Source: JABFXC01 sp045804265 (lineage in GTDB: Bacteria > Gemmatimonadota > Gemmatimonadetes > Gemmatimonadales > Gemmatimonadaceae). From it: a stretch of DNA of 57,664 nucleotides. Position numbers and translations under genes: made by a program. The stretch lies in the NCBI GenBank assembly GCA_045804265.1, contig JBJMNK010000071.1, forward strand, positions 1 to 57,664. The letters run 5' to 3'. How positions within the stretch are numbered: position 1 is the stretch's first letter; every line of letters starts with the position of its first letter. The notes below the pieces were generated by a model. The model was not told the DNA's origin, ran no database searches, and was given only the letters and a program-made list of their open reading frames with translations. Below, in pieces: positions 33,209 to 43,500 of the stretch.

Positions 33209-34888
33209 ATGCGTCACCGTTCCATCCGCGCCGCGCTCGCGACACTCACCGTCGCTGCCTGCGCTACTGCACCCGCGACCACGCCCGCACCGGCCGTGAC
33301 GCCCGCTGCCGCCAGCCGGTCCGCGATCACCCCGGCCGACCTGCGCGCGCGACTCTACACGTACGCCGACGACTCGATGCGCGGGCGCCAGGCCGGAACC
33401 GTGGACAACATTCGCTCCACAGCGTGGATCGCCGAGCGGGTGAAGCGCATCGGACTCCAGCCTGCAGGCGACAACGGCACGTTCTTCCAGGATGTCCCGC
33501 TCGGCCGCCGGGCGCTCGTGCAGAACGCGTCGTTCGTCGTCGATGGAACGCCGTACACGCTCTGGACTGATTTCGGCCCGTACGACGTCGGCGGGACTGC
33601 ACCATCCATCGACGGCGTCGGCACCGTGTTCGCCGGACGTCTCGCCGACACCGCGCACATGGCGCCGCCCTCCGCGGGCGCTGGCAAGATCGTCATCGTT
33701 CGTCCGGCGCCGGGCATGCCGATCTTCCTCGCTTACGCGCGCGTTGCCGCGCGCTACCCGCAGGCAGTCGCTGTCGCCTTCGGGAATCAGGATGCGATCG
33801 TCAGGCAGCTCGGCCTGTACTTCGCCGAGGGGCAGGTGAGGCTCAAGAGCGCTGAAGAACCGTCAGGCACCAGGCCCGAACTCCTCATCCTCGGCGCACG
33901 CCTGACCAACGCGCTCCTGCACGGCGACGTCGAGACGCTCGCGCCGGGCACGGTCGGGCGCACCGCGCACGGGAGCCTGGCCTTCGTCGAGACGCCGGCC
34001 CCGGCGCGCAACGTCGTCGCGATCCTCCCCGGCACCGACCCGGCGCTGCGTGGCCAGTACGTAGCGTTAGGCGCGCACAGTGATCACATCGGCGTCCGCA
34101 AGGACGCGCAGGACCAGGACTCGCTCCGTGCCTACAACCAGGCGCTGCACCGGCTCGGCGCGGCCGATCCGTTCACCGAGATCGATCCGTCGAAGCGGGC
34201 GACGATCCACGTCAACGTCGACAGCCTGCACCACATCCGGCCGGCGATCCGCGACTCGATCAACAATGGCGCCGACGACGACGGCTCGGGATCCGTCGGG
34301 CTGATCGAGATCGCCCAGGCGTGGAAGAACGCGCAGGGCGCCGATCGCCCGCGCCGCTCGGTGATCTTCGTCTGGCACACCGCCGAGGAGCTCGGGCTCT
34401 TCGGCTCCGAATGGTTCACCGATCATCCGACCATCCCGCGCGACTCGATCGTCGCGCAGGTGAACATCGACATGATCGGGCGTGGCAGCGCCGCTGACAT
34501 CGTCGGCGGTGGTCCGCGCTACGTCGAGCTGATCGGGCCGCGCCGCCTCTCGACCGAGTATGCGCACCTCATCGAGCAGGTCAACGCCGCCGAGCCGGTG
34601 CCGTTCAACATCGATTACACCTTCGACGCCGATGGTCATCCGGAGAACATCTACTGCCGAAGCGATCACGCGAACTACGCGCGCTACGGGATCCCCGTCG
34701 CCTTCTTCTCCACCGGCCAGCACAGCGACTACCATCAGGTCTCCGACGAGCCGCAGTTCATCGACTACGATCACTACGCATCGGTGGTCCGCTTCGTGTA
34801 TGACGTCGCCCGTACCGTTGCCAATCGCGACGCACGCCTCGTCGTCGACGGGCCGAAGCCCGACCCGAAAGCCGAGTGCCGGCAGTAG
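33209..34888 (+). CDS. M28-family zinc aminopeptidase, lipoprotein
   Basis: The 559-residue exported protein starts MRHRSIRAALATLTVAAC, a lipoprotein signal (lipobox VAAC). A PA-like insert (about 120-250) precedes the M28 catalytic domain with zinc ligands in GAHSDHIG, NNGADDDGSGS, HTAEELGLFGSEWF (catalytic Glu), NIDMIG and STGQHSDYHQ. It removes N-terminal residues from peptides in the periplasm. The insert between GAHSDHIG and GADDDGSG is longer than usual. Its stop is 14 bases from the stop of the convergent membrane protein gene; an octamer copy (34894-34901) fills that gap. Confidence 0.92.
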   Translation: MRHRSIRAALATLTVAACATAPATTPAPAVTPAAASRSAITPADLRARLYTYADDSMRGRQAGTVDNIRSTAWIAERVKRIGLQPAGDNGTFFQDVPLGRRALVQNASFVVDGTPYTLWTDFGPYDVGGTAPSIDGVGTVFAGRLADTAHMAPPSAGAGKIVIVRPAPGMPIFLAYARVAARYPQAVAVAFGNQDAIVRQLGLYFAEGQVRLKSAEEPSGTRPELLILGARLTNALLHGDVETLAPGTVGRTAHGSLAFVETPAPARNVVAILPGTDPALRGQYVALGAHSDHIGVRKDAQDQDSLRAYNQALHRLGAADPFTEIDPSKRATIHVNVDSLHHIRPAIRDSINNGADDDGSGSVGLIEIAQAWKNAQGADRPRRSVIFVWHTAEELGLFGSEWFTDHPTIPRDSIVAQVNIDMIGRGSAADIVGGGPRYVELIGPRRLSTEYAHLIEQVNAAEPVPFNIDYTFDADGHPENIYCRSDHANYARYGIPVAFFSTGQHSDYHQVSDEPQFIDYDHYASVVRFVYDVARTVANRDARLVVDGPKPDPKAECRQ

Positions 34889-34902
34889 TGGAGCGTTAGG
34901 CC

Positions 34903-36624
34903 TTACGGGTGGTACGGGACGACGCGGATGTCCTCCCGTGCCTCGAATGTCTCGCCGCCCCTCGTCCGGATTGCGACTCGGATCTGCTTCATCCCGGTGT
35001 CCGCCCAGGCATGGTGGAACTCGAAGTAGACGCCGTTGCCGATCGGCTGCCCGAACGGAACGCCGCGCCGGCGCGTGAGCACCGTGTCGCGGCCCCCACT
35101 GTCCCAGCGGACGCGGACCTCGACCGGCAGGTCGCGCGCGAGCAGTGGCAGATAGTTGGGGACAAGGGCGAGCTTCTCGCCGATGCCTAACGTTCCGCTC
35201 CCCGACATGCTGAGGGCGATCGTCGGCAGCTCGCTCACCAGCCCCCACCTCTGCCGCCCCCGGTATTCGCGGCAGGGAATTCGCGGGTCGTGCGCCCGAT
35301 CGCTGAACAGCGCCCAACAGTCCGGGATCGTCGGGTCGGACCTGGTCGCGGCGCGGGCCCGTCTGGTCATGTGGATCACGCCGGAGGTATCGCTGTAGAA
35401 GCTGAGCAAGGCGCCGCCGACCCCGCGTCCGAGCGAGTCGCGTTCCGGCTCGAGGAGGAGGGTGAATCCCCCTGGCGCGTCGTGCGCCCGCGGCCGCACC
35501 GGCGCCGTGTAGTGAACGAGGTAGTTCAGGTTGTCGCCGAGGCGGAACGCCGACGAGTCGGCGGTGATCCTGACCTCGCACGGACTCCCGAGCCGGGCCG
35601 CGGCCACTGACGCTGGATACGAGTCGAGTCCGGGCCTCGCGACGGTGTCGCGCGCGCTCTCGATGCAGCGGCCGGCCTGGTTCAGCAGGTCGAGTGGCCG
35701 CTCCACGCCCGTCGGGAATCGGCGCGCCCCCTGGCCGTGCCAGCTGCGGACCACCATCGCTTCATCGACCTCGAAGCTGCGGGCAGCGTCGCCCAGCGCC
35801 GTATCGCGCGCGGCGAGCACGAACGTCCGGCGGTGTCCCGCCGGGTCGGGCGCACCGGGCTGATAGGCGAAGACGAATCCCTCGGGCAATGGCTGCTTCG
35901 CCTCGGGACAATTCGCGTCAGGCAGCTCGGCGAGCGTGGCTGGAAAGTATGGCTGCGAGTCGGCGGTCGCCGGGGATTGCTGCAGGCACGCGGCGAGGAC
36001 TTGCACCCGCGCTCGGGCATCGCGTTCGGCCGACTCGTGCCGTCTCTCCGCGCGCACCTCGGCAGCGAGCGACTGGGCGGGCGTCGCTGCGCCGCTCGCC
36101 CGGACAGCCGCCACCACGCCGGTCGCCCGTGCTGCCGCTCCGCTCGCCGCGATCCCGATCGTGAACCAGCCGATCACGCCGACGAGCGCGCCTAACGCGA
36201 GCCGGGGCCCGCGCGCCGCCAGCTCGCTGACGCTGAAGGGCGCCTTTCCACTGCGGAAGCACAGCAGGAACAGCGGCAGCTGGATGGCGGCGATGAATAT
36301 GTAACTCTCCGGGGACGAACGACCTCCGAACGCCGTGTCCGCCCGCATCCCAAGTACAACCACTCCGCCCGCCAGCAGGATGAACGTCTGCACCAGCGCG
36401 GCCACCCGCCGCAGCCCGCCGACGACCAGCGCGATGAGGATGACGTGCGGCAGGAGGATCCATCCGATTTCCCGGATCGGCTTTCCTGCGGCGAGCTCGC
36501 CTGCGACTGCGCCATACAGGAGCAGCAGCGAGAGGAGGGCGAGCGCCACCGATCCCCATTCCATCGCCGTCAGGGAGAGCGGCTGCTCGATCCCCTTCCG
36601 TCGGAGCCCCGCGTCACGAGTCAT
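34903..36624 (-). CDS. Membrane protein of unknown function with large exported domain
   Basis: From the ATG at 36624 the protein has 573 residues. About five hydrophobic segments lie in residues 20-165 (GSVALALLSLLLLYGAVAG, WILLPHVILIALVVGGL, FILLAGGVVVLGM and two more). Then comes a helical, Ala/Arg-rich linker and a long C-terminal domain (about 200-573) with several Cys residues and beta-rich sequence. I do not recognise a family. The frame is open to 36774, but the extra residues lack hydrophobic or conserved character. It is monocistronic, converging with the M28 gene and diverging from the M16 pair. Confidence 0.7.
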   Translation of the reverse strand: MTRDAGLRRKGIEQPLSLTAMEWGSVALALLSLLLLYGAVAGELAAGKPIREIGWILLPHVILIALVVGGLRRVAALVQTFILLAGGVVVLGMRADTAFGGRSSPESYIFIAAIQLPLFLLCFRSGKAPFSVSELAARGPRLALGALVGVIGWFTIGIAASGAAARATGVVAAVRASGAATPAQSLAAEVRAERRHESAERDARARVQVLAACLQQSPATADSQPYFPATLAELPDANCPEAKQPLPEGFVFAYQPGAPDPAGHRRTFVLAARDTALGDAARSFEVDEAMVVRSWHGQGARRFPTGVERPLDLLNQAGRCIESARDTVARPGLDSYPASVAAARLGSPCEVRITADSSAFRLGDNLNYLVHYTAPVRPRAHDAPGGFTLLLEPERDSLGRGVGGALLSFYSDTSGVIHMTRRARAATRSDPTIPDCWALFSDRAHDPRIPCREYRGRQRWGLVSELPTIALSMSGSGTLGIGEKLALVPNYLPLLARDLPVEVRVRWDSGGRDTVLTRRRGVPFGQPIGNGVYFEFHHAWADTGMKQIRVAIRTRGGETFEAREDIRVVPYHP

Positions 36625-36889
36625 ATCAGAAATGACTTCGCCCTTCCACTTCCGGTCACGCGCACTTTCAATCGCGTAGCCACGCGCCGCTGCGCCATTC
36701 TGCCTAACGCCCAGGAAAATGCGACTGGTGGCCAACGAGCGACCCCGCGCCCTGATGCGCCCCGGATTCGGCATACATCACTCTTACACCCCCTGTGCTG
36801 CGCACTGGCAGCAACGCGCCGTTCGGCCCAATATCGTAGGACCCCGAACATCGACCGTTCCCCGAATTCCCCCCATGGAGAGACCGCTG

Positions 36890-38275
36890 ATGGCGCGATC
36901 GCCACGTGTATCGTTCATCCCGCGGCTGGGCCGCAGCCTGATTGGCGCGGCCGCGCTGGCGGGCTTCGCCGCCGCGCCCGTCGCTGCGCAGAAGCCGGCG
37001 CCGCTCGCCCTCGACAGCTACACCCTGCCTAACGGCCTGAAGGTGATTCTCGCCGAGGACCACACCGCACCGGTGGTCGCCGTCGACGTCACCTACAACG
37101 TCGGCTCGCGCAACGAGCAGAAGGGGCGCACCGGCTTCGCCCACCTCTTCGAGCACATGATGTTCGAGGGCTCCGCGCACGTGAAGAAGGGCGAGCACAT
37201 GGGGATGCTCGAGACGGCCGGCTCCGCCGGCTTCAACGGGAGCACGATCGAGGACCGCACCAACTATTACGAGCCGCTCCCGTCGAATCGCCTGAACCTC
37301 GGCCTCTGGCTCGAGGCCGACCGCATGCGCTCACTCGACATCACCGACGAGAAGTTCCACAACCAGCGTGAGGCAGTGAAGGAAGAGCGCCGCCTGCGCG
37401 TCGACAATCAGCCGTACACCAAGGTCATCTTCGAGCAGGGCTACAAGGCGATCGACTCGGCGAGCTGCTGGCCGTACTCGCACTCGATCATCGGATCGAT
37501 GGACGACCTGAACGCAGCGACGACGGCCGACGTTCAGCAGTTCTTCCACACGTACTACGCGCCGAACAACGCCACGCTGGTCATCACCGGCGACTTCCAG
37601 CCCGCCGAGGCGAAGAAGCTCGTCAGCCAGTACTTCGGCGACATTCCGCGCGCGGCACCGGCGCCCGTGGTCTCCTGCACTCCCACTTTCGGCGCCGGCG
37701 CGCGCCGCGAACACGTCGTTGACGCAAAGGCGACGCTGCCCGCGGTCATGAAGTACTACACCATTCCGTCGTACGACAGCCCGGACTATCCCGCGCTCGA
37801 GCTGCTCGCGACAATACTTGGCCGCGGCCAGAGCTCGCGGTTGAATCGCACGCTCGCCCGCGAACAGAAAGTCGCGCTGCAGACCCAGGTCTTCGTGAAT
37901 CCATTCGGGCCGCGTCGTGGTCCCGGCCCGTTCGTCTTCCTCGCGATCACCAACAACGGCGTCTCTCCCGACACGCTCGACGCCCGGCTCTCCGACCAGA
38001 TCGCGCAGCTGGCCAGCACCGGAATCGGCGACGACGAGCTGACGAAGGCCAAGAACATCTGGCGGGCGCAGGCCATCAATGAGCGATCGCGCGCCATGTC
38101 GCTCGCGCAGGCGATCCAGCGCGCCAACCTGTTCCTCGGCTCCGCCGACCGTCTCGACTCCGACTTCGACCGTTATGGTGCGGTGACCGCCGCCGACGTC
38201 AAGCGCGTCGCCGCGATGTACCTCCGTCCCGACAACTCGTACACCTTCATCGATTCGGCGGAGGCCGCCAAGTGA
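36890..38275 (+). CDS. M16 zinc metallopeptidase, catalytic subunit type
   Basis: The 461-residue exported protein has a signal peptide (MARSPRVSFIPRLGRSLIGA, cut near VAAQ) and two M16 halves. The inverse zinc motif HLFEH is at residues 85-89, and the downstream Glu ligand lies in REAVKEERR. It is an insulinase/PqqL-like peptidase in the periplasm. I chose the second ATG (36890) because GGAGAG stands 8 bases before it; the ATG at 36875 would add five residues. It overlaps the inactive M16 partner gene, so the two probably form a heterodimer. Confidence 0.92.
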   Translation: MARSPRVSFIPRLGRSLIGAAALAGFAAAPVAAQKPAPLALDSYTLPNGLKVILAEDHTAPVVAVDVTYNVGSRNEQKGRTGFAHLFEHMMFEGSAHVKKGEHMGMLETAGSAGFNGSTIEDRTNYYEPLPSNRLNLGLWLEADRMRSLDITDEKFHNQREAVKEERRLRVDNQPYTKVIFEQGYKAIDSASCWPYSHSIIGSMDDLNAATTADVQQFFHTYYAPNNATLVITGDFQPAEAKKLVSQYFGDIPRAAPAPVVSCTPTFGAGARREHVVDAKATLPAVMKYYTIPSYDSPDYPALELLATILGRGQSSRLNRTLAREQKVALQTQVFVNPFGPRRGPGPFVFLAITNNGVSPDTLDARLSDQIAQLASTGIGDDELTKAKNIWRAQAINERSRAMSLAQAIQRANLFLGSADRLDSDFDRYGAVTAADVKRVAAMYLRPDNSYTFIDSAEAAK

Positions 38276-40410
38276 TGACCGCCCGCTCGTACATTGTTGC
38301 GCACCGTTCGCGCACCCTCGCGGCCACCGCGATCACGATCGCGTTCGGCGCGCTGGCGATGACGCCGTCGATCGCTGCCGCGCAGTTCCCGACCAGGCCA
38401 CCCGCGCCGGCGCCGATCCACCCGGCGCAGCTGCCGCCGACCCGCGAGGTCACGCTGCCTAACGGCGTGCAGCTGCTCGTCGTCGAGAGCCACAAGCTTC
38501 CGGTGCTCTCGGTGAACATGGCCTTTCGCAGCGGCGACTTCACCGATCCAGCCGGCAAGGAAGGGCTCGCGTCGATGACCGCGGTCCTGCTCACCAAGGG
38601 CGGTGGCAGTCGCACCGCGGAGCAGGTGAGCCAGGCGATCGAGGGCGTCGGCGGGACGATCGGTGCCGGCACCAGCCCCGACATCCTCGCCGTCAACGTC
38701 AACGGGCTGTCCACCGACAAGGAGCTGATCTTCGGGTTGCTCGGCGATGCCGTCGCGCGGCCGACCTTCGACCAGAAGGAGCTCGACCTGGCGCGCACCC
38801 AGACACTGTCGGTGCTGCGACTCCAGAACTCCAACCCGGCCGCGATCGGCGCCCGGATCTTCAACCGCGCGCTGTACGGATCGCTGCCTTACGGCAAGTC
38901 CGCCGTTCCGTCGACCGTGCAGTCCATCACCCGCGACGACGTCCTCGGCTTCTACCGCAGCCGCATCCGGCCGCGCGGGGCGCTGCTCGTCGTCGCCGGC
39001 GACATCGACGTCGCGACCGCGACGCGACTCGCCAACGCCGCGTTCAAGGGGTGGACCGGGGCACCCGCCGCAGCGCCGTCGCTCGGCACGCCCGTCGCTC
39101 CGGCGAAGACCGAGACCATCCTCGTCGACCGCCCATCGTCGGTGCAGGCGAACATCATCGTCGGCTATCCGTCGATGAGTGCTACTGATCCGCGCCATTA
39201 CGCGCTCACCGTCGGCGATCGCGTGCTCGGCGGCGGCGCTCATGCGCGTCTGTTCACGATCCTCCGCGAGCAGAAGAGCTGGACCTACGGATCGTATTCG
39301 TCGGTGTCCGACGTGCGCGGCGTCGGCGATTTCTCCGCCACCGTCGAGGCGCGCAACGAGGTCGCCGATTCGGCGCTCGTCGAGCTCCTCTCACAGATGA
39401 ACCGCATTCGCAGCGAGCCGATCTCGACGCAGGAGTTCGAGGACGCGAAGAACGCGATCACGGGGAGCTATCCGCTCGGACTCGAGACGGCGCGCCAGCT
39501 CGCCGGTGCCATCGCCAACGCCCGTCTCCGCGGGCTGCCGGCGAACTACGTGACGACGTACCGCAACCGGATCGCCGCCGTCACGCCGGCCGCGGTCCAG
39601 GCAACGCTCAGGCAGGTCGTCAGGCCTAACGGTGCACTGGTCGTCGTCGTCGGCGACGCCGGCGTCCTCCGCGACCGCCTCGCGAAGATTGCCCCCGTCC
39701 GCGTCGTCACCCCCGACGGAACGCCGGCGGTTGCCGCCGCCGCCGCTGGGAACGCGACTGCGGCCACTGTCAGTGCCCCGCCGCCGATCGACGCGTCGAA
39801 GCTCGTCGCGTCGACCGACAGCTCGACGATCCTCGTCCAGGGCAATCCGTTCGGCAGCTCGGTCAAGCAGCTCCAGCGCTCGGCCGATTCGATCAACGTC
39901 ACCGAGCGCGTCGTCCTCGGCCCGGTGATGAGCCAGACCACCAACATTACGTTCGGCCCGAAGGGCGATGTCCGCTCGGTCGTGCAGCGCGGCAGCGTGC
40001 AGGGTACGCCGACGAAGATCGACGCCACCTATACGAACGGTCGGGTGAAGGGCAGTGCAACGACCATGAGCCAGACGGGACTGAAGAGCGTCACCTTCGA
40101 CACGACGGTCGTGGCGGGCACGGTGGACGAGAACGCGGTGAGCTCGCTCGTCCCCGCGCTCCCATGGTCGAAGACCGCATCGTTCAGCCTTCCGGTGTTC
40201 GCCTCCGGTGAAGGCGTTGCGAGAACTTTCAACATGAAGGTCACCGGCACCCAGAGCGTCACCGTTCCCGCCGGAACGTTCGACGCCTACGTCGTCGAGA
40301 TGACAGGCGGCCAGCTTCCCGTGACGATCTACGTCACGACCGCGCAGCCGTACCGCGTCGTCAAGACGGCTCCGGTTGGCCCGCCAATTGAAATCCAGCT
40401 GGTGAAGTAG
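38272..40410 (+). CDS. M16-like inactive partner with extra C-terminal domain
   Basis: The 712-residue exported protein (signal about 1-37, ending IAAAQ) has the two-half M16 fold, but the HxxEH zinc motif is replaced (GLASMTAVLLTKGG aligns there), so it should be the non-catalytic subunit. After the second half (to about 490) comes a low-complexity linker and a beta-rich domain of about 200 residues (SVTVPAGTFDAYVVEMTGG, ending IEIQLVK) that resembles DUF3108-type domains. The M16 pair shares the block LPNG, encoded by the octamer in both genes. GTG at 38272 or ATG at 38275 is the start. Confidence 0.85.
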   Translation: MMTARSYIVAHRSRTLAATAITIAFGALAMTPSIAAAQFPTRPPAPAPIHPAQLPPTREVTLPNGVQLLVVESHKLPVLSVNMAFRSGDFTDPAGKEGLASMTAVLLTKGGGSRTAEQVSQAIEGVGGTIGAGTSPDILAVNVNGLSTDKELIFGLLGDAVARPTFDQKELDLARTQTLSVLRLQNSNPAAIGARIFNRALYGSLPYGKSAVPSTVQSITRDDVLGFYRSRIRPRGALLVVAGDIDVATATRLANAAFKGWTGAPAAAPSLGTPVAPAKTETILVDRPSSVQANIIVGYPSMSATDPRHYALTVGDRVLGGGAHARLFTILREQKSWTYGSYSSVSDVRGVGDFSATVEARNEVADSALVELLSQMNRIRSEPISTQEFEDAKNAITGSYPLGLETARQLAGAIANARLRGLPANYVTTYRNRIAAVTPAAVQATLRQVVRPNGALVVVVGDAGVLRDRLAKIAPVRVVTPDGTPAVAAAAAGNATAATVSAPPPIDASKLVASTDSSTILVQGNPFGSSVKQLQRSADSINVTERVVLGPVMSQTTNITFGPKGDVRSVVQRGSVQGTPTKIDATYTNGRVKGSATTMSQTGLKSVTFDTTVVAGTVDENAVSSLVPALPWSKTASFSLPVFASGEGVARTFNMKVTGTQSVTVPAGTFDAYVVEMTGGQLPVTIYVTTAQPYRVVKTAPVGPPIEIQLVK

Positions 40411-40430
40411 CGGCAGTCTCGCGCGGAACG

Positions 40431-40469
40431 AACCGCCCCGCCTGACGAACGACGTCAGGCGGGGCGGTT
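40431..40469 (+). terminator. Perfect hairpin built from an inverted CGTCAGGC pair
   Basis: AACCGCCCCGCCTGACG (40431-40447) pairs exactly with 40453-40469 around a 5-base loop. The loop-proximal parts of both arms are the GCCTGACG / CGTCAGGC octamer. It stands 20 bases after the M16 operon and probably terminates it. Confidence 0.85.
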
Positions 40470-40595
40470 CTGCGTTCGACGTGCGTTACGTGCGAGCGAC
40501 GGATGTCGAAGTCGCGGCCGCTGACCTCTGCTTCCCAACAGCGTCGGCGCGCCGCTCGTACTACACTTCGTCGCCCAGTCGGATTCTGCCTCCCT

Positions 40596-43500
40596 ATGCG
40601 CCTCTTCAGTCTTCTCGCTCTCCTCGTCGTCTCTGCCTTCGCACCGGCCATCGCGCGTGCGCAAGTCGGATCGACCACTGACATCATCACCGGCCGCGTC
40701 GTCGGGCCTGACTCTGTCCCGCTCGTCGGTGCGAAGGTCGACGTGATTTCGGCCGAGACTCAGGTCACGCGCAGCACGCGCACCAACGACCGCGGCCGTT
40801 ACACGGTGGTCTTTCCCGATGGCGGCGGGCAGTACGGCGTCACGATCACCTATGTCGGCTTCGCGCCGTCGCGAATCGTCGTCCAGCGCAACGCCGACGA
40901 GGATCGCCTCGTCGCCGACGCACAGCTCTCGGTGAATCCGACCACGCTGTCCGAGGTGACCGTACGTGGCCGTCGCCCGACGGCGGGGCAGCGCACCGAG
41001 GCCGGCGGCACCGAGCGCGGGCTTCCACCGGCGATCACCAATCGCCTGCCCGTCGATCCGGGTGATCTCGCCGCGCTCGCGACGCTCGTCCCGGGAGTGC
41101 TTCCGGTCGCCGGCACCGACACGACGCCGAATTCCTTCGCGATCGCCGGCCAGCCGCCGAACCAGAATTCCATAACGCTCGACGGCCTGACCTTCGGCGC
41201 CGGCGCGATCCCGTCCGATGCGGTCCGCAGCACGCGCGTCATCACGAACACCTACGACGTCGCGCGTGGACAGTTCACCGGCGGACAGGTCGCATCGACG
41301 ACTCGTGGTGGCACCAACAACCTCGCCGGCACGATCACCTACGTGAATCGTGATCCCTCGCTCGAGTTCTCGAACGTCAGGGGCGCGTTCAGCAACGAGT
41401 TCGAACAGAACCAGCTCAGCTTCGGACTCGGTGGCCCGCTGGTGAAGGACCGCGCCTTTCTCTTCGCCAGCGGCCAGCTCGCGCGCCGCTCGAGCGGACT
41501 TCCGTCGCTCCTGTCCGCCGACCGCACCTCGCTCACGCAGCTCGGCGCCAGCAGCGATTCCATCGCTCGCTTCCTCGGCGTTCTCGGCGGCAAGGGACTG
41601 CCGGCGGGATTCGACGAGGATCGCGTCACTGACAACGCGAGCGCGATCGTGCGTGGCGACGTCACGCTCAACGAGGCGCACTCGCTGACGATGCGCCTCG
41701 ACTGGCGCGGCTCAAGGCAGAGCAATGCGCGCGTCTCCACGCTCGCGGTGCCCGGCACCGGCGGCAATGCGAACAGCTCCGGCGGCGGCGCCATGCTCAC
41801 CGCTACCTCGCGCCTCGAGCAGTTCATCAACGAGGCCCGCATCTACGGCTCGGTCGACAATCGCACCAGCGACCCGTACCAGTCGCTTCCCGCCGGACGC
41901 GTGGTCGTCGCATCGACGCTCGAGGACGGAAGCAACGCTGTCTCGACGCTGCAGTTCGGCGGCAACTCGTCGCTGCCGCAGAGCACGCGCACGACGATGC
42001 TCGAGGCGAGCGACGAGTTGTCCTGGGTCTCGCCCGAGGCCGCCCACCGCGTCAAGCTCGGGGGCCTGCTCACCGTCGATCGCACGCGGCAGGGAAGCTT
42101 CGCCAACCAGTTCGGCACCTTCACCTTCAATTCGCTCGAGGATTTCGCCAACGACCAGCCGGTGTCGTTCACGCGCACTCTTTCCTCGCACACCCGCGAG
42201 TCGGGCGCCATCACCGGCGCGGCGTACCTTGGCGACGGCTGGCGTGTGTCCGACGCCTTGCAGCTGACGTTAGGCGCGCGCGCTGAAGGCACGCGCTATC
42301 CGACGCGTCCCGCCTACAACCCCGCCATCGACGCCGCGTTCGGGCGTCGCACCGACGACGTTCCCTCCGAGCTCCGGCTCTCGCCGAGAGCGGGCTTCAC
42401 CTGGCAGGTCGGCCGCGGCGAGAATGCGCCACCGCTGGTGATTCTCCGCGGCGGCATCGGTGAGTTTCGCAGCCGCGCCCCGTCGCAGCTCGTCGCCGGC
42501 GCGCTCGACGCGACAGGGCTCGGCACCGGCCAGTCGCAGATCGTCTGCATCGGCAGCCAGGTTCCGGTTCCCGATTGGAACGCGTACCGCAACGACCCGT
42601 CGACGATCCCCGCCGACTGCGGTGTCGCGGGGGCGATCGGCTCGCGCCGGAACGTCACCGTCTTCGACCCCGGCTTCGAGGCGCCGCGCGCCTGGCGCGG
42701 ATCGTTAGGCCTCACGCGCCGGATCCATGACCTGTTCGCCCTCTCGGTCGACGCGACCTACGCCCGCGGCGTCGCCCAGACCGGGCTCGTCGACCTCAAC
42801 CTGCGCGACACGCCGCGCTTCTTCCTCGCCGGTGAATCCGGGCGCCCGGTGTACGTGCGATCCGACTCGGTCGTGCCGACCACCGGCCAGACGTCGATCC
42901 TCGCCTCGCGCCGTGTCGCCGGCTTCGGCGCGGTCGACGAGCTCCAGTCGCGGCTGCAATCGGACACCCGGCAGCTGACCGTATCGTTAGGCGGATTCGG
43001 CCTTCGCGGCGCCACCTTCAACACCGGCTACACCTGGAGCCGGTCGCGCGACCAGGGATCCGGCTTCGCGCAGGGCTTCTTCGGCGGCGGCAGCACGGCC
43101 GGCGATCCGAACCAGACCGAGTGGGGACGCAGCGACCGCGACATCCGGAACCAGCTCTTCGCGCAGGTGCTCTACCCGCTCACGACATCGCTCGACGCGA
43201 GCCTCGTCGCTCGCGCGAACTCCGGCGCGCCGTACTCGCCGCTCGTCGCCGGCGATATCAACGGTGACGGCTCGCGCAACGATCGCGCGTTCATCTACGA
43301 TCCCGCGTCCGCTCCCGACACCGCGCTCCGCAACGGGATGACTCGTCTCCTCGCCTCGACGTCGGGCACGGCACGCGCCTGCCTCGAGAGCCAGCTCGGA
43401 TCGATCGCCGGCCGCAACAGCTGTGTATCGCCGTGGACCGGTGCCCTCGACGTGCAGCTCAACTGGCGGCCGGTTTCCTTCGGGCTGAACCGGCGCCTGA

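Noticed and set aside
34067..35581. 504-residue minus-strand frame spanning the M28 end and the membrane protein gene
   Set aside because: It runs across two well-supported genes and the convergent gap; composition is that of a shadow.
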